Source: JAHFRG01 sp036522275
GTDB lineage: Bacteria > Pseudomonadota > Gammaproteobacteria > Burkholderiales > JAHFRG01
Direction: 5' to 3'
DNA length: 51,535 nt
Assembly (NCBI GenBank): GCA_036522275.1
Contig: DATDGC010000049.1
Location: forward strand, 1-51,535
Under the pieces are notes generated by a model that was given only the letters and a program-made list of their open reading frames with translations, was not told the DNA's origin and did no database searches. How positions within the stretch are numbered: the first letter of the stretch is position 1; each line of letters starts with the position of its first letter. The position numbers were made by a program, and so were the translations under genes. Below are positions 24,003 to 31,195 of the stretch, in pieces.

Positions 24003-24301
24003 GTTGGAATTTTGTCTCTACTCTGCCTCTTGGCCTCGGAATCGATGAAAGCGACGAGCGCACCCACCGTTTCGACGTCTCGTGGCACGTCTGTCAGCGT
24101 GATGTTCAATGCTTTTTCCAGCTCGAACAAGTATTCCACAAAGGCTAATGAATCGAGCCCGAGAGAATCAAGCGGTTGGTCGAGAGCAAGCTGCTGTTTG
24201 TCGATCCCGAAGCTCTCTGTAAGCAAGCTCAGCATGATATCAATTGTCTGCGATCCATTGGGATCTGGTGCAACAATTTTACGGGGTGTTAGGGTTTTCA
24301 C
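23999..24301 (-). CDS. Acyl carrier protein with an IS-derived start
   Basis: The GTG at 24301 is chosen: GGAGA lies 9 bases upstream, and longer frames add unrelated residues. The product is 100 residues. LGLDSLAFVEYLFELE holds the phosphopantetheine serine (S51). Helix I begins near residue 20 (TIDIMLSLLTESFG). The first 13-14 residues (VKTLTPRKIVAPDP) are encoded by sequence that looks like the left end of an IS6-type element (24261 onward), so the native start and promoter appear to have been replaced. The carrier core is intact. Upstream gene of the ketosynthase. Confidence 0.85.
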   Translation of the reverse strand: MKTLTPRKIVAPDPNGSQTIDIMLSLLTESFGIDKQQLALDQPLDSLGLDSLAFVEYLFELEKALNITLTDVPRDVETVGALVAFIDSEAKRQSRDKIPT

Positions 24302-24460
24302 TAATATGGTTCTCCATCGAAGCCAATCATGACAGCCTTGAGCAGCCTCGACAAGGTGTTGAAGTACCGGTACTTCGACCGCGAGATCATCATCCTCTGC
24401 GTTCGGTGTACATAAGCTACAGTTGAGCTCCCGAGATCTCGTGGAGATGATGGCCGAGCG
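24261..24460 (+). mobile_element. IS6-family left end with broken transposase 5' part
   Basis: GGATCTGGTGCAACAATTTT (24261-24280) resembles IS6-family terminal repeats (GG..CTG.TGCAA...TTT, recalled). From 24329 the plus strand encodes MTALSSLDKVLKYRYFDREI and IILCVR, the N terminus of an IS6-type transposase. A one-base shift at about 24408 then gives LSSRDLVEMMAER. The DDE domain is missing; at about 24461 the sequence changes to a permease gene tail. The element end lies inside the carrier-protein gene on the other strand. Confidence 0.75.
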
Positions 24461-24558
24461 CGTGAACATCGCCGAAGCGCTGCGGGCGGTGTAATCCTCA
24501 TCGGAAATTCGACATCAACTCGTTTTTCCTTTCAAGATTTAAGACCTGACCCCGATCC
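24461..24558 (+). repeat. Permease tail plus REP-like unit (third copy)
   Basis: GTGAACATCGCCGAAGCG, then CTGCGGGCGGTGTAA, encodes VNIAEALRAV-stop, the end of a MacB-type permease, joined in frame after the transposase fragment. The REP-like unit TAATCCTCATCGGAAATTC ... AAGACCTGACCCCGATCC follows. Same arrangement as at 13767-13898. Confidence 0.7.
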
Positions 24559-24660
24559 TTTTTAACCAGCCGACGGTGCGCCTCGGATCACGGTGAGCGC
24601 CGATTTGTACGGAGAAGAGGTGTGGCGGCTGCAAGATATATTTTTCTCCGAGGCTTTTGC

Positions 24661-24708
24661 GTCCGCTCCCGCACCCCAAGCTTCGCTGACCGTGTCGCTG
24701 CCACCCAC
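24661..24708 (-). repeat. Short repeat module shared with structured-repeat copy 1
   Basis: CCGCTCCCGCACCCCAAGC, then TTCGCTGACCGTGTCGCTGCC. Bases 9563-9602 carry the same module in inverted orientation, and 26805-26828 carry the part TTCGCTGACCGTGTCGCAGCC. Both this copy and the one at 26805 lie just past the 3' ends of minus-strand genes. Confidence 0.55.
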
Positions 24709-24728
24709 CTCATTATCTCCGCAGAAAT

Positions 24729-24980
24729 TCAGCGTAACTTTATCGCCGGCGCGGCACCAAACAGCGCAAGGATTCCCCACACCGTCAACACCATGCCGCA
24801 GCAAAAGTAAAGTATTAGATAGAAGTGGAACCCGATCGGGTTATCCGCGCGGTTGGGACGGTAAGGCCGAAAGTAGGCGATGCCTGCGCGCAGTTCGCCC
24901 GTAACGTAGCCGCGCCACGCAACTGCAAGCAAAAGAGCGCCGATGCCTATAAGGAAGAACGAGCCAAGCACGCGCTCCAT
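24729..24980 (-). CDS. Small two-helix membrane protein
   Basis: The ATG at 24980 is preferred because it opens directly into a membrane helix (MERVLGSFFLIGIGALLLAVA, split about 5-22) and lies 4 bases after the stop of the 24985 gene. 83 residues. A second helix spans about 52-74, with a polar loop containing RPYRPNRADNP between the two. No family is recognised. Position and spacing suggest a shared transcript, and possibly a complex, with the upstream membrane protein. Confidence 0.6.
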   Translation of the reverse strand: MERVLGSFFLIGIGALLLAVAWRGYVTGELRAGIAYFRPYRPNRADNPIGFHFYLILYFCCGMVLTVWGILALFGAAPAIKLR

Positions 24981-24984
24981 CGCA

Positions 24985-25767
24985 TCAATCTTCCGTGCCG
25001 ATGAAGCGCCGGGCAATCACCAGCGCTCCCATGATAGCCAGGCTGACCACTCCGAATATCATGATTTCGAACGGCCACAGGTTATGCGAAGTCGGGTCGC
25101 GCGATGTGCCCCACACGATCCTCAGCACGACAAACGCCATCAGCACAACCGGAACCGCCGCCGCAACACGCCAGCCGCCTCTCCATTTCCACAATGCCCA
25201 TGCGGGCGCGGCAAACCCGGTAATCAGCGCGCCAAGCATCAGCAGCATGAATCCCGACATTAAAATTTGGCTTCCGGATGATATCGGCTCGTTCATGCGT
25301 TTTTCATAGGCCTGCTTTTGCGCGATTTGCTCTTCCCGTCGCATTTCATCAACCCACGGTTCCATAGTCCGTGTTTCCGGAGTCGCATCAATACTGATGA
25401 TTTTCACCGGATAACTTGCAGCTACAAACTCGCCCCGCGACCTGCTGCCGATACGGATGCGGACTTCGTCCACTTGCAATGGCCCGTTGAGCTCGAACCA
25501 GCCCAGCGCATAGCCTGAGCCCGAGTGCGGGAATGACGCATTAGACTTCGCGCTAACCTCCTTTCCCTTGAAAAAAGGTCGCGCCCAGATGCTGATCGGC
25601 TCATCGCTGTAGTATTCGATGCGTACGTAGAATGTTTCATCGCGCCCGAGCGTAGTCTCGGCAGGCGGGTCGGTCGCGACAACACTTACGCGCACTTCAG
25701 CGTGCGCGCCAACCACCGCGGAAAAAAATAAACCAACCAACGCCAGAAAAAATAGATAGCGGTGCAT
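24985..25767 (-). CDS. Hypothetical exported protein with three C-terminal membrane helices
   Basis: The ATG at 25767 is chosen because GGGAGGAG lies just before it and a signal peptide begins there (MHRYLFFLALVGLFF, cleavage near AHA). 260 residues. A beta-rich extracytoplasmic domain (about 22-130; DETFYVRIEYYSDEPISIWARP, in pieces) is followed by a charged linker (MRREEQIAQKQAYEKRM) and helices at about 155-180, 188-207 and 222-245. The family is not recognised. It is the first gene of a pair with the small membrane protein 4 bases downstream. Confidence 0.6.
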   Translation of the reverse strand: MHRYLFFLALVGLFFSAVVGAHAEVRVSVVATDPPAETTLGRDETFYVRIEYYSDEPISIWARPFFKGKEVSAKSNASFPHSGSGYALGWFELNGPLQVDEVRIRIGSRSRGEFVAASYPVKIISIDATPETRTMEPWVDEMRREEQIAQKQAYEKRMNEPISSGSQILMSGFMLLMLGALITGFAAPAWALWKWRGGWRVAAAVPVVLMAFVVLRIVWGTSRDPTSHNLWPFEIMIFGVVSLAIMGALVIARRFIGTED

Positions 25768-25855
25768 GCTCCTCCCTAACGTTTCTTTATGCAATTAGCC
25801 AAACCTGACCTCCATTCTTCTTGCGCATTTGTAGTTGTGAACAGCATTAATGTTG

Positions 25856-26383
25856 CTACATGTTCTGCGGACTCGCTTGAACCTTCACCCAAAACTTTAC
25901 CATGATATTGGTTGTCGCATTGATCCGATCTGCAATGTCATGGAAATTTTTGACCGTGTATTGCATGTCGGGATCGCCCGGAGTGGTGCAAATAAGGTCT
26001 GTCGGGTATTCGTCGCACAATTGCCAAATACCGTGGACCACCTTATTGCGTTCCTGTGCCCGCTTACGGATTTCAGGCACCATATCCCTTTTAAATTCTT
26101 CCAACAGTTCGACTGAAACTCTATTTTTTAGGCAATCAGTGACGAAATCCAGTCTTGTCTTTAATCCTTCCATTGCGTCCCATGCTAACTGAGCAACAAT
26201 GCTTCCAGCACCAGCACCACGCGCGAATGTCTGAAGGCTTCCTCGGAAAAAGATTATCAGGTGTTGTTCTAACGCAGCCCATTCAGACGCGACCAGTCCA
26301 ATACCAGCGGCATGCTGGGGCCTCTCTAGCACAGCCTTTGGATGCGAGTGCAATGTACAACCTGGTTTTATTGGCTGCGGCAT
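25856..26383 (-). CDS. Hypothetical all-helical protein with a HEPN-like RNxxxH motif
   Basis: The ATG at 26383 is preferred (GGGGGT upstream); a GTG 15 bases earlier is also possible. About 175 residues, mostly helical, with no signal peptide or membrane helix. The segment QERNKVVHGIW contains R-N-K-V-V-H, which fits the R-x4-H motif of HEPN domains. Many HEPN-like folds with this motif are not nucleases, so a ribonuclease role is only a possibility. No antitoxin-like partner gene is adjacent; repeats flank its 5' side. Confidence 0.5.
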   Translation of the reverse strand: MPQPIKPGCTLHSHPKAVLERPQHAAGIGLVASEWAALEQHLIIFFRGSLQTFARGAGAGSIVAQLAWDAMEGLKTRLDFVTDCLKNRVSVELLEEFKRDMVPEIRKRAQERNKVVHGIWQLCDEYPTDLICTTPGDPDMQYTVKNFHDIADRINATTNIMVKFWVKVQASPQNM

Positions 26384-26416
26384 TTGGCTTACCCCCACGA
26401 CATATTATTAGGGTTA

Positions 26417-26500
26417 ATACTTGGACCTTGAATCTCTCATCTCTACTTTGTTCACTTTGTTGACTATCGAGCATTCAAGATTCAGAACTTGGTCCCTATT
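26417..26500. repeat. MITE-like inverted repeat, second copy
   Basis: The left part GGACCTTGAATCTCTCATCTC and right part AAGATTCAGAACTTGGTCC form imperfect inverted arms. The internal sequence (CATCTCTACTTTGTTCACTTTG, then TCGAGCATTCAAGATTC) matches the element at 19414-19491. It starts about 20 bases upstream of the 26383 gene, so it could affect that promoter. Confidence 0.65.
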
Positions 26501-26523
26501 CCTCGGTTCGTCCGTTTATGATA

Positions 26524-26733
26524 CCCCTGAGAGCTGCCGAGCAGCGCAGCACGAGCGGGAGACGTCGGCGAGCACTGTCTGAGCGCGAAGCGCGAGTTGC
26601 GCAGCCGCCCGCTTGTGCGAGCAGCACAGGGTACCTCGAAGAGGCAGCGAACCGGGGTCGCCTTCTTTTTGGTTACTTTTTCTTGGCGAAGCAAGAAAAA
26701 GTAACCAGCCGCCGGTCTGCCACCGGCGAATTT
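26524..26733 (+). repeat. Long structured repeat, copy 2
   Basis: Same landmarks as copy 1: GAGCTGCCGAGCAGCGCAGC, GCGAGCACTGTCTGAGC, GCGAGTTGCGCAGCCGCCC, GCGAACCGGGG. The main hairpin is GGTTACTTTTTCTTG (26671-26685) / CAAGAAAAAGTAACC (26692-26706), followed by CCGGT / ACCGG (26712-26726) and GGCGAATTT. It lies downstream of the MlaE-like gene, in the opposite reading sense. Confidence 0.8.
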
Positions 26734-26747
26734 GTGTTTTCCCCTCA

Positions 26748-26788
26748 CCCCTTCGACAAGCTCTCTTCGACAGGCTCAGGGCGAACGG
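26748..26788. repeat. TTCGACA-type palindromic repeat (two nested halves)
   Basis: CCCTTCGACAAGCTC followed by TTCGACAGGCTCAGGGCGAA. It belongs to the small dispersed family also present at 38779, 40826, 40928, 41231 and 51193 in this window. Here it is intergenic. Confidence 0.7.
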
Positions 26789-26841
26789 TCGAAGTACTCC
26801 GGTTTCGCTGACCGTGTCGCAGCCGCCCACCTCTAATTTTC

Positions 26842-27603
26842 TCATCCACTGATATACACCAACCATGCAAACAGCGCGTCAATCACAAACACCGCTATCA
26901 GGCTGCGGATCACCGCGTGCATCACCGCGACCGGAATCGCGGTGACAGATTTACTCACCGCGAAGCCGTGATAGCAGGAAATCGCGGCGATCGCGATGCC
27001 GAAGCACAGGCTTTTCGCGGCAGGCAGGGCGATGTCGACCGGGCCGATGACCTCGAAGAAACGGCCAAGTTGGGTGAGAAAGGACACATTCTGAAACAGC
27101 GCGCTCACCGCAAGGCCGCCCACAACTGCGACGGTCTCAAAGTAGACGGTGAGCACCACTGCCGAAAGGGTGAGCGCGGAAACGCGCGGCACCACGAGGT
27201 AGTCCATCGGCGGGATGCGCATCGCCTTAAGCGCGTCGGTCTCGCCGCGCACTTCCATGACGGCGAGTTCCGTCGCGATGGCGACGCTCGAACGCGCGAT
27301 GATGATAATCGCGGCGAGCAGCGGCCCGAGTTCGCGCACCACGGTCCAGACCAGCACCCGCACGGTCAACTCGCTGTTGCCGCCGACGATCGAGGTGGTC
27401 TGCGTGGCGATGGCCGTCCCGGCGAGCAGGCCGAGCAACGCCACCAGACCCACGCTCTCGGTGCCGGTGAAATAAAGCTGGCGCTCGAAGACGCTGCGAA
27501 CCGGCGGAATGGACAGCGCGCGCAAATGCGACAAGGCGTAGAAGATGAACGCCAAGTAGCCCGCGGCAGTGCGTGAGATGTCCTGCAGGCGCGCAGTGTT
27601 CAT
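26842..27603 (-). CDS. MlaE-like ABC lipid-transport permease
   Basis: The ATG at 27603 overlaps the cyclase stop (ATGA) and gives the normal family N terminus; longer frames are artefacts. 253 residues. Family landmarks: LLGLLAGTAIATQT, VRELGPLLAAIIIIARS, ELAVMEVRGETDALKAM (the coupling region that meets the ATPase) and DYLVVPRV. Five to six membrane helices. With the MlaD-like protein it would move phospholipid between inner and outer membrane. It is the last gene of a minus-strand operon whose ATPase relative lacks a Walker A motif. Confidence 0.9.
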   Translation of the reverse strand: MNTARLQDISRTAAGYLAFIFYALSHLRALSIPPVRSVFERQLYFTGTESVGLVALLGLLAGTAIATQTTSIVGGNSELTVRVLVWTVVRELGPLLAAIIIIARSSVAIATELAVMEVRGETDALKAMRIPPMDYLVVPRVSALTLSAVVLTVYFETVAVVGGLAVSALFQNVSFLTQLGRFFEVIGPVDIALPAAKSLCFGIAIAAISCYHGFAVSKSVTAIPVAVMHAVIRSLIAVFVIDALFAWLVYISG

Positions 27604-29378
27604 GGTGCGCGTGAGGATAGCAATCGCGGGCGCCAGCCGAACACATGCAACACCGGGTGCTCGCGCAAGGTGCGCTCGCCGAGATCCTCGAGGCCGCCCG
27701 CGCGGCCGACCGCGTCGGCCACGCCGGCGGAGCACACCACCGGATAACCCAGTTCCGTGGTCGCTTGTTCAAGCCGCGAGGCTACGTTCACCACATCGCC
27801 GATTACGGTGTATTCCCGGTGCGACACCGCACCCACTTGTCCGAGCACAACTTCACCCGAATGCAGCCCGATGCCGACCGTAAGCGGCTCCTGGCTGCGC
27901 GCGGCCAGTTGTTCATTCAGGCGCGCGAGATTCTCGAGCACATCCTGCGACGCTTCGAGCGCATTCTTTTCCGGGTTGGCAAGCTGTTGCGGAGCGCCGA
28001 AGAAGGCAAGCATGCCGTCGCCTGAAACTTTATTTGTCGTGCCCTCGTGCTTGAGGACGGCGGAAACGGCGGCCGAGAAATAGTCGTTGAGCAGTTTAAT
28101 CACCGCCTCCGGGGACATGCGTTCCGCGCGCAAAGTAAAGCCGTGGATGTTGCAAAACATGACGCACACCCGATGCCGGGTACCGCCGAGCCCCGGGCGG
28201 ATGCGGCCGCGAAGGATTTCCTTCAGGACCCGTGGGCTCACGAAACTCGAAAATGCTTCGTGCAGGAGGCGCCGCTCGCGACTCTTGAGCAGCGTGTCGT
28301 ACGCAAAGCGCGCAGCAAGCGCAAGGAGCGACACGCCCGCCAGCGACGCGGCGGGGAACTGCGCGTTATTCCAGAGGAGCAGCACCGTAGCGAGTGCGAG
28401 CAGCGCCGCCACCGTGAGCGCAAATATAAGCGCTTTGCGCCAGCCGCCCGCCCCAAACCAAAACAGCGCCGCCACTGCGGCGAACGCGAGTGCGAAGCCG
28501 GCCGGCAGCGGCGCAATGAGCCCCGGGCCGAGCATCGAGCGCAGCACCTGCACCTGTATCAGCACCCCTGGCAACAGTCGCACATTCGGCTCGAAGGCGG
28601 CAAGCGCGACAGGCAACGGATAGCGGTCGGTCAAAGGCTGAATCATTCCGAGCATGACCGGCTTGCCGCGAAACGCCTCGCTGAGGCTGGCCACGTTGTT
28701 GTGTTCGATCCACTCGAACACGGTGGTCGCCGGGATATAGGTGATCGCGTCTCCGATGCTGTAGTTAATGAAGCCTTGCCAGGACTTTTTCTGGACGCCC
28801 AGATGTTGTGCCATGCGGCCTGCGAAACTCGTTTCGGTTTCCCCGAAGCCGCATTCACGTTCGTCGTAGCGGCGGACTATATGGTCCGGGTCGCGGCACA
28901 TGATGACTGACCCCACGCCGTCTAGACCCGCGATTGCAAGATAAGCCGGGAAGATCACGCGCTGGTTGCCGCGGTCATCGAGCGACTTCGCGAGCACCAC
29001 CGGCACAACCTTGTGCAGGGCCGTAAGACCGTCGAGCAATGGCCGGTCGTATTGCGGAATCAGAAAATCAAAAGACCTGGCGGGAAGCGCGACGTCGAGT
29101 CCCACCACAGCGGGTTTCGCAAGAGCAAGGCCGTTCAAGAGATGGCCCAGGTACGGGTGCCAAAGCGCAAACGGCTCGCGCTGCGCGGCAAGGGTCGCCT
29201 CGTCGATGCCGATCAGCACTATGTCTTTCCCCACGGCCTGTGAGTAATGTGACCGCAGGTAGCGGAACTCGGCGTCGAGCAATGCCCGCTCGGCCCAGTC
29301 GAAGGCGCGCCAATGCATGAGCGCAAGCGCCACCAGGAGCACGGCGGCAAAACCGATGAGAATGCGCTGTTTGATCAT
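27600..29378 (-). CDS. CHASE2-domain membrane cyclase with altered metal site
   Basis: A 592-residue protein: N-terminal helix, periplasmic CHASE2 sensor (about 35-290; LIGIDEATLAA...PFALWHPYLGHLL), three membrane helices (about 288-370), and a class III cyclase domain (about 395-565). The cyclase keeps KVSGDGMLAFFGAP with the second metal Asp and VIGDVVNVASRLEQ with the transition-state Asn/Arg. The first metal Asp is replaced: the usual F.DI.GFT reads FCNIHGFT (N410, codon AAC). Activity may therefore be low or altered, or the domain may act as a nucleotide sensor. It overlaps both neighbours by 4 bases (ATGA at 29375-29378 and 27600-27603), inside an Mla-type operon. Confidence 0.88.
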   Translation of the reverse strand: MIKQRILIGFAAVLLVALALMHWRAFDWAERALLDAEFRYLRSHYSQAVGKDIVLIGIDEATLAAQREPFALWHPYLGHLLNGLALAKPAVVGLDVALPARSFDFLIPQYDRPLLDGLTALHKVVPVVLAKSLDDRGNQRVIFPAYLAIAGLDGVGSVIMCRDPDHIVRRYDERECGFGETETSFAGRMAQHLGVQKKSWQGFINYSIGDAITYIPATTVFEWIEHNNVASLSEAFRGKPVMLGMIQPLTDRYPLPVALAAFEPNVRLLPGVLIQVQVLRSMLGPGLIAPLPAGFALAFAAVAALFWFGAGGWRKALIFALTVAALLALATVLLLWNNAQFPAASLAGVSLLALAARFAYDTLLKSRERRLLHEAFSSFVSPRVLKEILRGRIRPGLGGTRHRVCVMFCNIHGFTLRAERMSPEAVIKLLNDYFSAAVSAVLKHEGTTNKVSGDGMLAFFGAPQQLANPEKNALEASQDVLENLARLNEQLAARSQEPLTVGIGLHSGEVVLGQVGAVSHREYTVIGDVVNVASRLEQATTELGYPVVCSAGVADAVGRAGGLEDLGERTLREHPVLHVFGWRPRLLSSRAP

Positions 29379-30214
29379 TCTTGATCAAGCGCGGCTTGCG
29401 CCTGGCGCGCACCGTCGGCGTCTTTTACGGCGTTCGCCACAGCAAGCGAGCGGCGGAAATAGCCGCGCGCGGCCTCACGCTCCCCGAGCTCGGCGTGCGC
29501 GCGGCCGAGCAGCATGAGGTCCGAATATATCCGCTGCGGCAAGCCGAGCGCCTGATCGAGCGCGAGCGCCTGCTCGAGCGGCTGGGTCGCCGCACGCTGC
29601 TCACCGAGCACAAGGCGCGCCTCGCCGATCACACGCAAGGCGTTCGCGCGCTCCGTGCGGCCGCGCTCATCCGTCGCAGCGGAAAGCGCACGCGTGGCCC
29701 ACTCGATCGCGGCAGAGTTGTCCGCGCGCGCAAGCGCTGCGCGCGCACGCAGATTCAGCAGCGCCGCCTGCTCTGAGCAAGCGCCCGCGCACAGGGTAAG
29801 TCCGGTATCGGCCCAACGGTCCGCTGCGGCGGCGTCGCCCGCATCGAGAGACAGTTGCGCCTTGCGTGCCGCGGCCTCGGCCTTGCGCCCGCGAGGGATC
29901 GGCGGCGCGGTGTCCTCGAGCAGTCGATCGAGATAGCGCTGCGCCACATCGGGCTCGCCGAGCAATTGGTTCACGTGAGCGAGGCTCAACGCGTTCATCG
30001 CGATGCCATCGGCGTTCTCGATGGACGTGTCGGCCGCGAGCGCCTGCTCGTAGAGTTGCCGAGCCCTTACCAGGTCGCCGCGCTCGAACGCAACCCGCGC
30101 GCTCTGGTTAAGCGCAATCGCCTGCCGCTGCGTGCGTGCGGGCTCGGGCAACGGCGCTGCGGCGCAGGCGACGAGCAGCAGCACCAGACTAACGCTTATT
30201 CCGCGTATCGTCAT
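29375..30214 (-). CDS. TPR lipoprotein of the Mla-like operon
   Basis: 279 residues. Lipoprotein signal with lipobox LVAC (Cys17). The rest is Ala/Leu/Arg-rich helical repeats with TPR spacing, for example ARVAFERGDLVRARQLYEQALA and SDLMLLGRAHAELGEREAARGYF. TPR domains bind protein partners. Its ATG lies 26 bases inside the 3' end of the MlaD-like gene, and its stop overlaps the cyclase start. It would sit on a membrane facing the periplasm, where it could link the CHASE2 sensor with the MCE protein; this is inference. Confidence 0.8.
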   Translation of the reverse strand: MTIRGISVSLVLLLVACAAAPLPEPARTQRQAIALNQSARVAFERGDLVRARQLYEQALAADTSIENADGIAMNALSLAHVNQLLGEPDVAQRYLDRLLEDTAPPIPRGRKAEAAARKAQLSLDAGDAAAADRWADTGLTLCAGACSEQAALLNLRARAALARADNSAAIEWATRALSAATDERGRTERANALRVIGEARLVLGEQRAATQPLEQALALDQALGLPQRIYSDLMLLGRAHAELGEREAARGYFRRSLAVANAVKDADGARQAQAALDQE

Positions 30215-31184
30215 TGCTGTCGAACGGCAACGCTTGTTCTTCGGCGGGCGGTAGGTAATTCCGGATGGGCCAGGTTTTCTTCGCGCCTTGCACGACTTCG
30301 CGCGTATCCTGCATCAGCCCGCGTCCTTCCGACACCGCGGGCGGCAAATCCTCCGAAAGAAGCTCAGACAGTTTGCGCGCGTTGACGCTCGCCGCTTGTG
30401 CGTTATCCAGGGTGGAATTGAGCTTGAGCAGTACTTCAGGGAGAGCCCGGTCAACGGTGGCAAGCGTCCCGCCCAGAGTGTCGATCACGGTGCCCGCCTT
30501 ATCAACGTTGGCGCCTGCGCGATCGAGCACGATGTTGATGCGCCCATGAATGGCGTCAAGCCGCTCGTCACCCGAGCGGGCGAGCTTGTTCACGCTGGCG
30601 GCTGCTTCGGCGAGTTCTGCGTACGCCCGGCGGACGCTCTTCAACGTCTGCCGGAAATCGCCGTCGGTGTCGTTGATAGACTGGGTGATTGATTTGATGT
30701 CGGTGAGGATTGGGCCGATTCGCCCGGCGAGGTCGGGCGCGATGTCGGCAATATCCTTAGCGCGATTGAATTTCAGCACCCCGTCGTTCTGCACCTGCCG
30801 GATCTGGGGCGTGCCGGGAGAGATCTCGATGATGCTCGCGCCGATCAAGGCTTCCTTGAAGAGCCGTGCCTCGGAGTCCTGTCTGATGAAGTGGGTGTAC
30901 TGGCTGTTTATGACCAGGCGTACCTTCACCGTCCCGCTCGACTCTAGCGAGAGCTCGTCGACCGTGCCGATCCTGAAACCGGAGAGCTGCACCGACATCC
31001 CCTTGGAAATGCCCTGTGCGCTGTCTGCGAAAAAATACAGACGCGTGGTCTTCGTGAAGAAGTCCTGGTTCACCAATCCCGCCGTCACTGTGCCGACCAG
31101 GATCGCCGCGGCGAGTATGAGAAAAAGAACCGTCTTGCTGCCCAGTTCCTTGAAACGCGGGTCTTGTTTGAAGAAAGTTTCCAT
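30189..31184 (-). CDS. MlaD-like MCE-domain lipid-binding protein
   Basis: 331 residues. One N-terminal membrane helix (about 19-39), an MCE domain (about 45-125; RLYFFADSAQGISKGMSVQLSGFRIGTVDEL, in pieces), then a long helical region to about 300 with heptad-like Leu/Val spacing (SVNKLARSGDERLDAIHGRI...). MCE proteins form hexamers that carry lipid across the periplasm; the long helical part suggests a needle or tunnel extension beyond the ring, longer than in E. coli MlaD. It starts 11 bases after the ATPase-like gene. Confidence 0.9.
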   Translation of the reverse strand: METFFKQDPRFKELGSKTVLFLILAAAILVGTVTAGLVNQDFFTKTTRLYFFADSAQGISKGMSVQLSGFRIGTVDELSLESSGTVKVRLVINSQYTHFIRQDSEARLFKEALIGASIIEISPGTPQIRQVQNDGVLKFNRAKDIADIAPDLAGRIGPILTDIKSITQSINDTDGDFRQTLKSVRRAYAELAEAAASVNKLARSGDERLDAIHGRINIVLDRAGANVDKAGTVIDTLGGTLATVDRALPEVLLKLNSTLDNAQAASVNARKLSELLSEDLPPAVSEGRGLMQDTREVVQGAKKTWPIRNYLPPAEEQALPFDSNDDTRNKR

Positions 31185-31195
31185 CGTCTGCTCGC

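Noticed and set aside
26482..26866. Frames encoding PPxGxFLLRQEKVTKK-type peptides on the minus strand
   Set aside because: These peptides come from reading through the structured repeat; the same occurs at 38646-39080. Such frames are a known kind of false gene call.
26842..27735. Long form of the MlaE-like permease with an Arg-rich N terminus
   Set aside because: The extra 44 residues overlap the cyclase gene and are low-complexity; the ATG at 27603 with ATGA overlap fits the family.
28047..28910. Open frame of 287 codons antisense to the CHASE2-cyclase gene
   Set aside because: It is the high-GC shadow of a clear coding gene; Arg/Glu/His-rich composition, no family motif.
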